NCBI RefSeq assembly: GCF_902826915.1
Contig: NZ_CADEGP010000005.1
Coordinates: 1-64,000, forward strand
Direction: 5' to 3'
DNA: 64,000 nucleotides
Source of the DNA: an uncultured Nitrosomonas sp.
Lineage (GTDB): Bacteria > Pseudomonadota > Gammaproteobacteria > Burkholderiales > Nitrosomonadaceae
How positions within the stretch are numbered: the first letter of the stretch is position 1; every line of letters starts with the position of its first letter. The position numbers and the translations under genes were made by a program. Below, in pieces: positions 41,957-52,457 of this stretch. The notes under the pieces were generated by a model, which did no database searches, was not told the origin of the DNA, and worked only from the letters and a program-made list of their open reading frames with translations.

Positions 41957-43963
41957 CTACCGGACATTAATCTCCAGTGTAATGATTAATTCCTGAGTTG
42001 TTACAGGCCATTCCAGCAGCAGTGTCGTTGCCTGCATAATTTTTTCAAACCCGCTTTCAGATTGCGACACCGAAAAATGTGGGTGTGCACTTAACGTCAC
42101 TGGATGAGATGTATTTAGCACCACGCAACCGCCCAGCGTATCGTCATCTAATGTTATTTCAGTCATGCCGGTTAACTCAAGCAATTCACCAAAACCGCCA
42201 CGAATTTTTCCCTGATAAATGTAGCGTCCGCCCATGCCATCACAACTAGGCATCGCAAGATTGATTTCGGTACTGAATCCATGCGCCAATTTAGCGGTAA
42301 AATGATATGCGACCTGTAATTGATTCTGATCCAACATGACGTGTTTATGGATCGGATATTGGGTATTTTCAGATTGAAAGTGGTTATTTTCAAGTGCTGA
42401 AGCGATGGATCGATAGGCGATAAATGTGCCATCTAAGCGATCGATGAACAAGCCGCGAGGATGATCATCGGCGACGATGTCTGCCGCATTAATCTCATGC
42501 TTATAGCTGATTCGGTCGTGCGCTGACGCGATGCCGCTAACGGTATCACTGGATGGATCCAGTTGTCCCGTCTGAATTTTCTGGTAATAATGTTCGGTCT
42601 GAACGCGCAAGGTATCGCCAAAGTTATGCTTCAACAGATAAGCATCCAGTTCGCAGATACTGGCAAAACCGTCTAATTTTAGCACTGCCTGTAGCACACC
42701 ATTTTGCAGGTACGCTTCTTCCACGCCATCTAGGTCGGTATCTTCGGTAAAATATGAAGGACGCGGCGCGCAGGTATCGAGCAACGCTTCCAGCTCAACC
42801 ATGCCATTGTATACAGCACGCCGCAGATGCGGGAGATACAGGCCGCCAAACATGCCATGCCAATAGGCATCATTCGCTTGAGATTCGTACAGTTTCTGCT
42901 GCATTTCATTAGTGCGTTGTAGCACCGGTAATTTATCCAGCCGCGCAGAAAGTCCCAACATGCGCTTATGCATCCAATTGGATTCTGGGTAGCGGGAAAA
43001 AAAGTTTTTCCAAATGCCGCCTCGGATAAAAGCCTTCTTGTGCTCATGCCAACCGCTTGCCTTTGCCTGCTGTAACAGCTCTGCATAAATATTGGCGGAA
43101 TGCGTAGGCAGAGTCCATTCATTCATTTCTATGTACGATACCGTAGGCAGGTAAACAATGCCGCGGGTTTTCTCACCGGCATGATATTCGCTGTAATGCT
43201 GGGTACATATTTTGTCGGAAGCCAGTACGCCTTGGATAAAATGCTCAAGCCAGCCTTGCTCATATACCCAATGATACGTTTCCGGCCAGATGCCAAATTT
43301 CTCGATATCATCAAAATAAACCGCTGCAGGGTTAGCATCTGGCAAATGATGATCCGCTAATGATTCCAGATAAGCGATGGTCTCTTCAACCGGAGAGAAA
43401 GGAATTTTATAGCGCAAGGATTCAGAAATTGGGAATAAATCGAGTTTATAAGCATCTTCCTCGGTGGTGAAATAACCACTCAATTCTTCCGGTGTTTTAC
43501 CGGCACATAGAAAATGGTAGTCATCTACAGTGACATAGCGAATTCCGCAATTTACCAAAGCCGGAACGACCGTAGATTCCCAAACACGTTCAGTCAACCA
43601 CGCTCCTTGTGGACGTTGACCAAACTTTGCTGCTAGTTTATTGGAGAAGGTATCAATCTGCCCGATGCGATCCCGGTTCGGAATGACCGCCAAAACCGGC
43701 TCGGTATCACCTGCACCGAACAATTCCACTTGCCGACGCGCAACCATCTGATGCAGCAATGCCATATCATCAGGAAAATGTTGCAACAGATAATCCAGTA
43801 ACCATCCCGAAAAATGAACTGAAAAACGAAAGTCCGGATAGCGATAAAGTATCTGCAGAAAAGGTTTGTAACAACGCTGATGCGCGTCTTTCAATACATC
43901 GGGAAAGTTGCCGACGGGTTGATGGGCATGAACACCCAAAAGTAGCGAAACACGTTGTGACAT
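41957..43963 (-). CDS. GH57 4-alpha-glucanotransferase-like enzyme
   Basis: The 668-residue protein has a GH57 catalytic barrel (residues 1-330) starting [14 protein letters not shown]. The probable nucleophile Glu is in [11 protein letters not shown] and the acid Asp in [15 protein letters not shown] helical DUF1925-like part and a C-terminal beta domain of the DUF1926 type (about 400-668) follow. This matches the Thermococcus 4-alpha-glucanotransferase plan. It would remake or trim glycogen branches in the cytoplasm, as there is no signal peptide. It is followed upstream in the operon by a second, different GH57 gene. Confidence 0.88.
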   Translation of the reverse strand: MSQRVSLLLGVHAHQPVGNFPDVLKDAHQRCYKPFLQILYRYPDFRFSVHFSGWLLDYLLQHFPDDMALLHQMVARRQVELFGAGDTEPVLAVIPNRDRIGQIDTFSNKLAAKFGQRPQGAWLTERVWESTVVPALVNCGIRYVTVDDYHFLCAGKTPEELSGYFTTEEDAYKLDLFPISESLRYKIPFSPVEETIAYLESLADHHLPDANPAAVYFDDIEKFGIWPETYHWVYEQGWLEHFIQGVLASDKICTQHYSEYHAGEKTRGIVYLPTVSYIEMNEWTLPTHSANIYAELLQQAKASGWHEHKKAFIRGGIWKNFFSRYPESNWMHKRMLGLSARLDKLPVLQRTNEMQQKLYESQANDAYWHGMFGGLYLPHLRRAVYNGMVELEALLDTCAPRPSYFTEDTDLDGVEEAYLQNGVLQAVLKLDGFASICELDAYLLKHNFGDTLRVQTEHYYQKIQTGQLDPSSDTVSGIASAHDRISYKHEINAADIVADDHPRGLFIDRLDGTFIAYRSIASALENNHFQSENTQYPIHKHVMLDQNQLQVAYHFTAKLAHGFSTEINLAMPSCDGMGGRYIYQGKIRGGFGELLELTGMTEITLDDDTLGGCVVLNTSHPVTLSAHPHFSVSQSESGFEKIMQATTLLLEWPVTTQELIITLEINVR

Positions 43964-44040
43964 TCAATGACTCCCGTAACCGTTAAGAACCCAAGGCAAT
44001 CCAGAATGCTTTTTTCAAGCACGGATGAATGCGGTTTGAA

Positions 44041-45753
44041 TTAATCTCCGTTTGACGAGGATCGCCGCATCGCTCCGCTCGTTTCGGTGTATTCATTACC
44101 TTTACTAACGGGCTCAAGTATTGCTGGAGGTGTCGGTAGTTTAAGCAAATGATATAGGTTTATCAGATTTTTCCTGAATAATTGATCGAAGCTTGCTACC
44201 GAATGTGCCGGGTTGTAATCACCAAACCACCAAAACCAATCTGAACTCTCACAAGACGCCAATTGCCGACTGGCTTGAGTTTTTTCTTCCTCAGTCAACC
44301 GGTCGCTTTGCATCACCAGATCAAAACTATGTTTAGCCGCACAGAGCATGTCCCATGCGCAGTTTTTTTCGTTATCGCCAATCCAAGTAGAGAATGTTCC
44401 ATATACCCAGCTACCCGCTGCTAGCGTAGGCAAAGTTTCAATCGTATTGGTCTCAGCGTGTGCAAGATAATCTCGATAAGTTGTGGTGCGGATATACGGA
44501 TGATCATCAAGCAAATGATAAAGATCATCAAGAAAATAGAAACCGTTATAGGGATATGATTCCCAGGCATTCTCACCATCCAGAATAACACTGATAATCG
44601 GATTTTCCTGAGCTGATGTGTTGTGATAGATGTGATCCAAAGATTGCACAAAATTTTCAGCTGCATCACGACCAAACCATTTGGAATATTCAAAACCGAT
44701 TAAGTCAGATAATTGATCATCGCGGAAAAAACAAATGACGTCTTTTGATTCTCCATCTATCCGGTAAGGATGATATAAATAGTGATTTCGATCCGAAAGT
44801 GGTTTATCAGGATATGATGCACGTAAGCTATTGACCAGCACACCTTCCCCACTAGCACTCCACTGACAACCTTGTTCTGCCAGGATCTTTATTAATGCGG
44901 CTGATAAAGCGCCTTCAGCAGGCCAGGCACCGACAGGCTTTTCATTGAAACGCTGTGTGTGACTGGTGACTGCAGACGACAAATGGAATGCTACACGGCT
45001 ACGCCCACCTGGATAGATGTTATGCACGGGTAGGGTGACATCAGGTTGACTATCTTGAGCAGAAGTAAAATCAATCAGAAGCGGCGCGAGCGGATGATAA
45101 TGAGGCGTGGTGGATAATTCAATCTGACCAGACTCAGCAAGCTTGCGATAGCGTGGAATCAGGTCCGCAATTAATTCTCCAATTAAAGTAAAGAGCTGTA
45201 GTCTATCCTCATGGTTAAACTCCTGATTTTTAGCCATCAATTTCATCACAAACTCGTTGTTTCGTCGTACACTTTCTCCCATCCACGCCAAGTGATACCA
45301 AACCACTAAGTCAGCCAGATATTGCCCCGAAAAATACTTTAACTCACGCTCACTTACTTTGTTGAAAACTTGATAAAGTTCATGCAAGCGCTTATAAGCT
45401 GGGTACGGTTGCAACATGTTCTCATGATTGCTGAGAAAGCAACTGTCAAATAAATACAGTCGATCCTGCATCGTAATGTTTTCGAGCTCAGGTGTTGCTA
45501 GCAGGCGTAACAAAGGACAGTGTACTTGCTTGGTAGAGAATTGTTGTGTGAAATCTTCCAGCTGATCCAACAGTACCGGCACAAAATTGACAACTGCCTT
45601 GGTTTTTGGATGCGATTCCAAATGATAAGCCATATCGGTATAGTCCTTAATGGCATGCAGATACACCCAAGGCAATACAAATTGATTAGTCACATAATCC
45701 CGATAGTCCGGTTGATGCATATGCCATAACAAGACAAGATTTATTTGCTTCAT
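44041..45753 (-). CDS. GH57 alpha-amylase-like enzyme
   Basis: This 570-residue protein begins with VLLWHMHQPDYRD, the GH57 first motif. It has the putative nucleophile Glu in PVGAWPAEGALSAAL and the acid Asp in SVILDGENAWESYP. Late motifs (TFSTWIGDNEKNCAW, SDWFWWFGD) are typical of the GH57 amylase and amylopullulanase group. No signal peptide is seen, so it probably works on internal glycogen. The exact specificity (alpha-amylase, or debranching) cannot be told. It sits between glgC and the other GH57 gene. Confidence 0.87.
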   Translation of the reverse strand: MKQINLVLLWHMHQPDYRDYVTNQFVLPWVYLHAIKDYTDMAYHLESHPKTKAVVNFVPVLLDQLEDFTQQFSTKQVHCPLLRLLATPELENITMQDRLYLFDSCFLSNHENMLQPYPAYKRLHELYQVFNKVSERELKYFSGQYLADLVVWYHLAWMGESVRRNNEFVMKLMAKNQEFNHEDRLQLFTLIGELIADLIPRYRKLAESGQIELSTTPHYHPLAPLLIDFTSAQDSQPDVTLPVHNIYPGGRSRVAFHLSSAVTSHTQRFNEKPVGAWPAEGALSAALIKILAEQGCQWSASGEGVLVNSLRASYPDKPLSDRNHYLYHPYRIDGESKDVICFFRDDQLSDLIGFEYSKWFGRDAAENFVQSLDHIYHNTSAQENPIISVILDGENAWESYPYNGFYFLDDLYHLLDDHPYIRTTTYRDYLAHAETNTIETLPTLAAGSWVYGTFSTWIGDNEKNCAWDMLCAAKHSFDLVMQSDRLTEEEKTQASRQLASCESSDWFWWFGDYNPAHSVASFDQLFRKNLINLYHLLKLPTPPAILEPVSKGNEYTETSGAMRRSSSNGD

Positions 45754-45884
45754 TATAAAAAATAATATTTATTAGGTTAATAATTACAGACTCTTACTGA
45801 GTCAGTTAAGTTTCTGGCATAAAAACGAATATGCTTGGCACTATGTGCCGCTCAGCGTTATTTGAAATGTTTATTCAATCTTTG

Positions 45885-47204
45885 TTAACATACATTATGT
45901 ATTTCCTGCCCTAGCATTTCTGGTGTAATTAACGTAATGCCTTTTTCGGTAACATAGAACCGCTTGCGGTCCTGCTCAGGATCAAATCCAACGGTTAATC
46001 CTTCAGGAATCACGCATTTCTTTTCCACCACAACACGCCGTAGTTGTGCATGGCGACCAATTTCCACATTGGGAAGTATGACCGAATCCTCTACATGACT
46101 GAAGCTATTGACTTTCACGTTGGAGAACAGCAAGGAACGACGAACGGTAGCACCGCTGATAATACATCCACCGGATACGGATGAGTCCAATGCCTGGCCA
46201 CGTCGGTCATTATCATCAAAAATAAATTTTGCCGGAGGCAATTGTTCCTGGTGTGTCCAGATGGGCCAGTCATCATCGTACAGATTAAGCTCCGGCGTGA
46301 CGGAAATCAGGTCAACATTGGCTTCCCAGTATGCATCCACTGTTCCAACATCACGCCAATACGGTATTCCGGATGCCATATTAACGCAGCTATTCATGAA
46401 TCGATGCGCAAAGACGCGATAACGAGGCACCAAATACGGAATCAAATCTTTACCAAAGTCATGCGATGAATCATGATCTTGATGATCGCGAATTAATTGT
46501 TCATAGAGAAAATCGGCATTAAATATATATATGCCCATACTTACCAACGCTTTCTCAGGTTGGCCGGGTATCGACACGGGCTGAGCCGGTTTTTCAATAA
46601 AACTGGTTACTTGCCATTGGTCATTGACGCCCATCACACCAAAAGCACTGGCTTCTTGCTGTGGAATTTCGAGACAAGCCACCGTCATATCCGCAGATTT
46701 CTCGATATGTTCAGCCAGCAGCTTACTGTAATCCATTTTATAAATGTGGTCCCCACCCAGAATCAATACATATTTCGCATCGTGGCGCAGTAAAATATCG
46801 ATATTCTGAAATATCGCATCGGCTGTCCCTTGGTACCATGTTCCATCGGCAGTTCGCTGCTGCGCCGGAAGTAGCTCGACAAACTCCTTAAAACGTCCAT
46901 CGAGAAAACTCCAGCCATGTTGAATATGGCGAATCAGGCTCTGTGCTTTATACTGGGTCACTACACCTATACGCCGAAAACCTGAGTTAACACAATTGGA
47001 CAGAGGAAAGTCAATGATGCGAAATTTTCCACCAAAAGGCATCGCCGGTTTAGCGCGCCAGTCGGTCAATTGATGTAAACGGCTACCCCGCCCACCCGCT
47101 AGTATCAATGCCAGTGTTTCATGTGTGATGTTGCTACGAAAACGGCTGCTGGTACTGTATTTCGTCTGGGATTCATTTGCATGTACAGGTTCATTTTTAT
47201 CCAT
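45885..47204 (-). CDS. glgC: Glucose-1-phosphate adenylyltransferase
   Basis: The 439-residue enzyme has the nucleotide-binding start [20 protein letters not shown] and the metal-binding [11 protein letters not shown]. It also has [13 protein letters not shown], the glucose-phosphate site, and a C-terminal left-handed helix domain ([20 protein letters not shown]). It makes ADP-glucose from ATP and glucose 1-phosphate, the controlled step of glycogen synthesis. It is the first gene of the minus-strand cluster, divergent from glgB across about 145 bases that must hold both promoters. Confidence 0.96.
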   Translation of the reverse strand: MDKNEPVHANESQTKYSTSSRFRSNITHETLALILAGGRGSRLHQLTDWRAKPAMPFGGKFRIIDFPLSNCVNSGFRRIGVVTQYKAQSLIRHIQHGWSFLDGRFKEFVELLPAQQRTADGTWYQGTADAIFQNIDILLRHDAKYVLILGGDHIYKMDYSKLLAEHIEKSADMTVACLEIPQQEASAFGVMGVNDQWQVTSFIEKPAQPVSIPGQPEKALVSMGIYIFNADFLYEQLIRDHQDHDSSHDFGKDLIPYLVPRYRVFAHRFMNSCVNMASGIPYWRDVGTVDAYWEANVDLISVTPELNLYDDDWPIWTHQEQLPPAKFIFDDNDRRGQALDSSVSGGCIISGATVRRSLLFSNVKVNSFSHVEDSVILPNVEIGRHAQLRRVVVEKKCVIPEGLTVGFDPEQDRKRFYVTEKGITLITPEMLGQEIHNVC

Positions 47205-47350
47205 AGCAATTAATAGCCCTTTTGCCTCTATGTGAATATGTTATCGTATTATGGCACTTTCTTACAGACTGCTTCGAATTTAATTGCCTTTTGTCAAAGA
47301 ATAGACAGGTTATAATCCAAGCCGCATCTGCTAACTCCATATTAAAGGTG

Positions 47351-49537
47351 ATGACCACGAGCAAACCCAATTATCTGCTACATGCACTGCTCAACGCAAA
47401 GCTCCATGATCCTTATGCATATTTAGGATTACATAGAGAACATAATCAAGTTTTAGTGCGCGTATTTCGTGCCTTTGATGCACAGGTATGGATCAAAACA
47501 TCCATCGGCTATGAGCCGATGCAATGCGCTCATCCTGAAGGAGTTTTCGAATGGCGCGGCGAATCGATGCCGACCATGCCGTACCGCTTGCGCATTGAAG
47601 GGAAAGACTCAAAGCATGCCGTCTATGAAGCATACGATCCCTATGCTTTTATGCCACAAATTTCTGATCATGATTTGTATTTATTCAATCAAGGTAAGTT
47701 ATGGCAGGCATATCGCATGCTGGGGGCCCAGTCGACCAAGAATGCCGGTGTTGATGGAATGCGCTTCGCAGTATGGGCACCAAATGCAGAGCGCGTCAGC
47801 GTCGTAGGAGATTTTAATCGCTGGGATGGCCGAATGCATCCGATGAAAGTGCATCACGCCAGCGGTGTATGGGAATTGTTTATTCCGGAATTACCTTCCG
47901 GCATTCATTACAAATTTGAAATTCGCAATCGCGATAGCGGTGAAATTCTTGTCAAGACGGATCCCTTTGCCCAGCAATACGAGTTGCGCCCCAACACGGC
48001 CGCGTTGATCCCCGTGCATAAGGCCTATCATTGGCAAGATACTACTTGGATGTCACGTAGATCCGATTGGGATTGGCTGCATGCGCCGCTGAATATTCTT
48101 GAAATTCACGCCGGATCATGGAAACGGCATCCGGACGGACACTTCTATACCTATCGGGAACTGGCAACGCATCTATTGCCTTACGTGGCGGAGATGGGTT
48201 ATACCCATATCGAGTTGATGCCCGTCTCGGAACATCCGTTGGATGAGTCCTGGGGTTACCAAACGACGGGATATTTTGCCGTCACCAGCCGCTTTGGCTC
48301 GCCGGATGATTTCCGGTTTTTCGTGGATACCTGTCATCAGGCGGGAATCGGCGTGATTCTGGATTGGGTACCCGCGCATTTTCCTCAGGATACTTTTGCG
48401 CTGGCGCGTTTTGACGGCACCGCCTTGTATGAACACGAGGATCCACGCCTGGGGTTTCATCAGGATTGGGGCACCTATATCTTCAACTATGGCCGCAATG
48501 AAGTGAAATCCTTTCTTCTGTCCAGCGCTCATTATTGGCTATCCGAATTTCATTTGGATGGACTGCGCGTCGATGCGGTGGCTTCGATGCTCTATCTCGA
48601 CTATTCACGCAAGGATGGCGAATGGTTGCCAAACAAATATGGTGGGCGAGAAAATCTGGAGGCGATTGATTTTATTCGCGAGCTGAATATCATGGTGCAC
48701 GGAGAATTTCCTGGCGCACTCACACTGGCGGAAGAATCCACTGCTTGGCCGGGTGTGTCGCGCCCTACCTATGTCGGCGGTTTGGGTTTCTCGATGAAAT
48801 GGAACATGGGTTGGATGCACGATACGCTTTCTTATATACAGCAAAATCCGATTCACCGGCGCTATCATCACGAACAGCTGACTTTCAGCCAGCTCTATGC
48901 GTATACCGAAAATTTTGTGTTGCCTTTTTCGCATGATGAAGTGGTGCACGGCAAGGGTTCACTTTGGAACAAAATGCCCGGAGATTCCTGGCAAAAATTT
49001 GCCAATGTGCGCTTGTTACTGGTCTATCAAATGACTTGTCCAGGAAAAAAACTCAATTTCATGGGCAATGAATTCGCACAGCAACGCGAATGGCGCGTGA
49101 GTCACGAACTTGACTGGTATTTACTGGAGCAACAACCACATGCCGGGGTGCAAGCTGCTGTGCGCGATTTGAATCATTGTTATCAAAATACCCCGGCTTT
49201 ACATCAACTTGACTTTACTGCCGAAGGTTTTCACTGGATCGACTGCCAAGATGCCGATCAATCGATAATCGCTTATTTGCGGCGCGCCATCGACGGAACA
49301 TTTGTGTTGATCATTCTCAATTTTACTCCGGTACCACGCACCGGCTATCGCATCGGTGTACCAGCTGCCGGCGCTTATCAAGAAATCTTTAATAGCGACT
49401 CCACTTATTACGGTGGCAGCAATGTCGGCAACTTAGGTAATATTGACAGTATATCGATCCCCTGGATGGGATTTGCCAATTCAATGGCAATTACGCTGCC
49501 GCCACTGGCGGGGGTTATTTTTTCTTGGAAAGAATAA
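47351..49537 (+). CDS. glgB: 1,4-alpha-glucan branching enzyme
   Basis: The 728-residue GH13 enzyme has an N-terminal CBM48-like pair of beta domains (about 1-220, including [20 protein letters not shown]). The barrel has [15 protein letters not shown], holding the nucleophile Asp, then LAEESTAWP with the acid Glu, and [15 protein letters not shown]. It adds alpha-1,6 branches to glycogen. I chose the ATG at 47351 ([18 protein letters not shown]) because the 43 residues upstream in frame look non-coding. AAAGG stands a few bases before it. Confidence 0.95.
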   Translation: MTTSKPNYLLHALLNAKLHDPYAYLGLHREHNQVLVRVFRAFDAQVWIKTSIGYEPMQCAHPEGVFEWRGESMPTMPYRLRIEGKDSKHAVYEAYDPYAFMPQISDHDLYLFNQGKLWQAYRMLGAQSTKNAGVDGMRFAVWAPNAERVSVVGDFNRWDGRMHPMKVHHASGVWELFIPELPSGIHYKFEIRNRDSGEILVKTDPFAQQYELRPNTAALIPVHKAYHWQDTTWMSRRSDWDWLHAPLNILEIHAGSWKRHPDGHFYTYRELATHLLPYVAEMGYTHIELMPVSEHPLDESWGYQTTGYFAVTSRFGSPDDFRFFVDTCHQAGIGVILDWVPAHFPQDTFALARFDGTALYEHEDPRLGFHQDWGTYIFNYGRNEVKSFLLSSAHYWLSEFHLDGLRVDAVASMLYLDYSRKDGEWLPNKYGGRENLEAIDFIRELNIMVHGEFPGALTLAEESTAWPGVSRPTYVGGLGFSMKWNMGWMHDTLSYIQQNPIHRRYHHEQLTFSQLYAYTENFVLPFSHDEVVHGKGSLWNKMPGDSWQKFANVRLLLVYQMTCPGKKLNFMGNEFAQQREWRVSHELDWYLLEQQPHAGVQAAVRDLNHCYQNTPALHQLDFTAEGFHWIDCQDADQSIIAYLRRAIDGTFVLIILNFTPVPRTGYRIGVPAAGAYQEIFNSDSTYYGGSNVGNLGNIDSISIPWMGFANSMAITLPPLAGVIFSWKE

Positions 49538-49570
49538 CCCGGAGATTAGACTGACTTGATTTATTCAGTT

Positions 49571-49714
49571 TAACGGGCTGTTGAAAAATGTTTTCGAAGC
49601 AGCTGATGCGAGGAAAAACAGGTGAAAAGCGCAGTTTATGCCTAATAAATGAAAATTTTGAACCTGTTTTTAACACTGCAGCGGCAATGCAGTTAGTTTT
49701 TCAACAGTCTGTTA
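49571..49714 (+). repeat. Dispersed intergenic repeat, most complete copy
   Basis: The 144-bp unit starts TAACGGGCTGTTGAAAAA and ends with the inverted form of TAACAGACTGTTGAAAAA, giving 18-bp terminal repeats with two mismatches. Its core (CGAAGCAGCTGATGCGAGG, AAAGCGCAGTTTATGCC) recurs at 12932-13074 and in shortened form at 50224-50280. The left or right end alone recurs at 57263. Its last bases supply the stop codon of the SMR gene at 49712. This is a MITE-like family; no parent transposase is in the window. Confidence 0.8.
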
Positions 49715-50044
49715 AAGTGAAACAGTCTGCGAAAACATGTTAATCACCACAATCCCTGCAACGATTAGCACTAAGCCAATCACAGCAGGGATATCCAACG
49801 ACTGCCCGAAAAAGATCCAACCGCTCAGCGCAATCAATACCAATCCTGCGCCGGACCAAATAGCATAAGCCACCCCGACCTGAATGGTTTTGAGTGTCAA
49901 CGAAAGCAAATAAAAGGCTAGCACATAGCCCACAATCACTACGAGCGACGGCCACAAGCGAGTAAATCCTTCGGATGCCTTAAGAAATGAGGTTGCAATC
50001 ACTTCACTGATAATCGCGATTGAAAGAAAAATCCAGTGCTGCAT
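49712..50044 (-). CDS. SMR-family multidrug exporter (EmrE-like)
   Basis: The 110-residue protein has four membrane helices. The proton/drug-binding Glu is in [16 protein letters not shown], followed by [16 protein letters not shown], the EmrE branch of the family. It would export quaternary cations in exchange for protons. The ATG at 50044 gives the normal length, and a longer frame adds 14 unlikely residues. Its stop codon lies inside the terminal repeat of the element downstream, so that insertion may have shortened or replaced the original tail. Confidence 0.87.
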   Translation of the reverse strand: MQHWIFLSIAIISEVIATSFLKASEGFTRLWPSLVVIVGYVLAFYLLSLTLKTIQVGVAYAIWSGAGLVLIALSGWIFFGQSLDIPAVIGLVLIVAGIVVINMFSQTVSL

Positions 50045-50223
50045 TCTAATAACTCCATATTTTGTACCACTTGGTGGCGGATACATGTATTAATTCCAAA
50101 TGACACACAGAGTAACTATAACAGGGATGAGGAACAACCAATGACCGGCAATCATTTCAGCCTTCTTTGCTCTAAAAGCCGTGTAATGGAGCGCCGACTT
50201 CTCAAGATAACCTACTGCTTAAA

Positions 50224-50280
50224 TAGGCTGTTGAAGAATGTTTCCGCGGCAACAATGCAGATAGTTTTATTAACCTGTAC
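50224..50280 (+). repeat. Shortened copy of the dispersed repeat
   Basis: AGGCTGTTGAAGAATGTTTC joins directly to GCGGCAACAATGCAGATAG and ends near TTAACCTGT. These pieces match the two ends of the 49571 copy with the middle removed, leaving about 57 bp. It sits just after the PEP-CTERM gene's stop (minus strand). Confidence 0.6.
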
Positions 50281-50288
50281 CTGATCAA

Positions 50289-50915
50289 TTAGGCGATCTT
50301 ACGGCGGTATCTGATGAAACCAAGTAAACCCAGTCCAACAGCCAGCATGGCATAAACTCTCGGCTCTGGAACAGGAAGGAGATTGACTGCAACATCGGAA
50401 CCCACTACCGCCATGGTCCCAGAATAGATCAGAGTTGAATTATCGGGAAAAATGACGGATGCTCTAATCACCATTCCGATCAGATCGGATACTATCGCGG
50501 CATAGTCACTGTTACTCGCAACGTCGGGATCCCACAAAAACTGAAATTTATCGAGCGGATCATAACCGGTGAAGTTAAAACCGAAATGCAGCGCATTATG
50601 CACGCCAAACGGAGATGAAACCCCATCACCAGCGGGATCATGAGCGAAACCAGAATCTTGCAAGACACTAAACACCAACGGTTCTCCGAGTACGCATCCC
50701 GTGTTACCACACTGCGTGCCCGACAAATCAAACCGCAGGCTCTGGATCATACCATCGGTCCTGTTAGAACTCGCAATATCTACCGTAAAGGAATCGAGCG
50801 GACCAAGGGTTTTTATGAAAACTGATCCTGATGCACCTGCATGACTCACTCCACCTAGCGTCACTACGAAACCAACCGCCAGAGCAATTTGTTTCAACCA
50901 TTTTAGTATTTTCAT
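50289..50915 (-). CDS. PEP-CTERM sorting-domain protein
   Basis: The 208-residue protein has a signal peptide (residues 1-27, cut near SHAG). The mature part is beta-rich and of unknown fold, with one likely disulfide (CGNTGC). The C-terminal sorting signal reads VPEPRVYAMLAVGLGLLGFI, then a basic RYRRK tail. Proteins of this kind are cleaved and placed at the surface by exosortase (EpsH), often with exopolysaccharide. The role of this one is unknown. A GGGGAAG site precedes the ATG. No exosortase is in the window. Confidence 0.9.
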   Translation of the reverse strand: MKILKWLKQIALAVGFVVTLGGVSHAGASGSVFIKTLGPLDSFTVDIASSNRTDGMIQSLRFDLSGTQCGNTGCVLGEPLVFSVLQDSGFAHDPAGDGVSSPFGVHNALHFGFNFTGYDPLDKFQFLWDPDVASNSDYAAIVSDLIGMVIRASVIFPDNSTLIYSGTMAVVGSDVAVNLLPVPEPRVYAMLAVGLGLLGFIRYRRKIA

Positions 50916-51046
50916 TCGCTTCCCCTTTCAAGTAAAAATATCTTAGATTTTCTTTGCTTGTTATCGCAAATACGCATTGTGTAATGTAATCACTTTCCTT
51001 AGTAGCTAATGGTTCATAGTCGTTCCTGAAAGTTTACTATTACTAT

Positions 51047-51206
51047 TTAAATAAGGCTATGTCACAGCTGATTATTGAGAATGACTTATAGAATCACATG
51101 ATTTTTTTGTAAACAATTGGTTATGTCGTTTCATGGTAATTAAAAAGTCATTTGTCATCAGAGTACTGTAAAAATCAACAGTTAATTGTTACATAGCCTT
51201 AAATAA
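51047..51206. mobile_element. MITE with IS1595-like ends and 8-bp target duplication
   Basis: A 144-bp element (51055-51198) is bounded by GGCTATGTCACAGCTGATTA on the left and, read inward, GGCTATGTAACAATTAACTG on the right. The first 24 bases agree at 20-21 positions with the ends of the IS1595 element at 11169-12213. It is flanked on both sides by the direct repeat TTAAATAA (51047-51054 and 51199-51206). The inside holds no gene. The 8-bp duplication is the size made by IS1595 transposases. The remainder of the spacer 50916-51304 shows no gene. Confidence 0.9.
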
Positions 51207-51304
51207 CCCGATGTTTATTATGCGCAGAATAATTAAAAATCGCTACCAGCAATTTGAATTCGCGGATTAAACTTTGCTAGATTTCATGTTCTTTTGATTT
51301 TTCG

Positions 51305-52279
51305 CTATATCACTTTGCTATCTGAACCAGCTACTTGATTAAAAGGCTTATCCTGGAAAAAATTCTCGATATTGCCTGCCAATTGATCCAGCAAACGCTG
51401 TCTAGATTCCCGACTAGCCCAGGCGATATGCGGCGTAACAATCAGGTTGCCCGGTTGCTGCCGCAGTATCAGATTATCCTTGTTCGGCGGCTCTTCCTGG
51501 ATCACATCGATCGCAGCACCGGCAATCCGGCCATTGGATAAGCTCTGCAATAAATCGACTTCATTGACCAAACCACCGCGCGCGGTATTGATCAGATACG
51601 CAGAAGGTTTCAGTAGATCCAATTCTCTGCGGCTGATCAGGTGTTGCGTTTCCCGCGACAATGGGCAATGCAGCGTAACAAAATCCACCCGCCGCAACAC
51701 GTCGTCAAACGCGGTTCTGCCAGAGCGTGGCGGTTTGCCTTTATGCTCCGCGATCAGCACCTGCATCCCGAATGCGTGCGCCACGTTAGCCACCGCTTTA
51801 CCCAATTCACCAAAACCGATGATTCCCAATGTTTTTCCGGATAACTCCTGAATATCAAAATCCAATGGACAGAAAAATTGGCTCGCTTGCCAGCCGCCGC
51901 GTTCCATCAGCTCCTGATAATCCACAAAATGGCGCGCCAGATTCAGCATCAGCATAAACACGTGCTGCACTACTGAGGGCGTAGCATAACCACGCACATT
52001 ACACACCGGAATATTGCATTCACCAGCAGCTGCGAAATCGACATTGTTATACCCGGTTGCCGCCACGCAGATGAGTTTCAGATGTTTCGCCGCAACGATT
52101 GCTGCGCGGTCGATAAACACCTTGTTGCTGACGATCACCTCGGCCGTGCGGATTCTTTCCTGCACCTCCTGTTCGGAAGAGTCATGATAATACTGCCACG
52201 GTGATACTGCTCGCTCCAGCGCCGCGCAATCCATATCGCCGCGAGTTACAGAACCAAAATCCAAAAAAACAGCGCGCAT
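51305..52279 (-). CDS. D-2-hydroxyacid dehydrogenase (glycerate/hydroxypyruvate type)
   Basis: The 324-residue enzyme has the NAD-binding motif LGIIGFGELGKAVA (about 148-161) and the catalytic triad of the family: Arg in NTARGGLVNE, Glu in IQEEPP and His in TPHIAWAS. The overall pattern fits hydroxypyruvate reductase or glycerate dehydrogenase, which act in glycolate salvage. I chose the ATG at 52279, preceded by GGAGGATTGAG, over a longer frame. It is divergent from the HD-GYP gene. The exact substrate is an inference. Confidence 0.9.
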   Translation of the reverse strand: MRAVFLDFGSVTRGDMDCAALERAVSPWQYYHDSSEQEVQERIRTAEVIVSNKVFIDRAAIVAAKHLKLICVAATGYNNVDFAAAGECNIPVCNVRGYATPSVVQHVFMLMLNLARHFVDYQELMERGGWQASQFFCPLDFDIQELSGKTLGIIGFGELGKAVANVAHAFGMQVLIAEHKGKPPRSGRTAFDDVLRRVDFVTLHCPLSRETQHLISRRELDLLKPSAYLINTARGGLVNEVDLLQSLSNGRIAGAAIDVIQEEPPNKDNLILRQQPGNLIVTPHIAWASRESRQRLLDQLAGNIENFFQDKPFNQVAGSDSKVI

Positions 52280-52457
52280 CTCAATCCTCCAGCTATGATC
52301 GAAAATCATACCACAAGCGATGCTTGGACGTTCCTTGCGGGTCACGTAGAATCATGTGCATCTAAAAATATTGAGTAGTGTACTTTTATCGCACGACTTG
52401 ATACATTGCTCATCTGCCATCAAATGTCGATGTGATTTCTAGCGAGGAAATCAGAAT

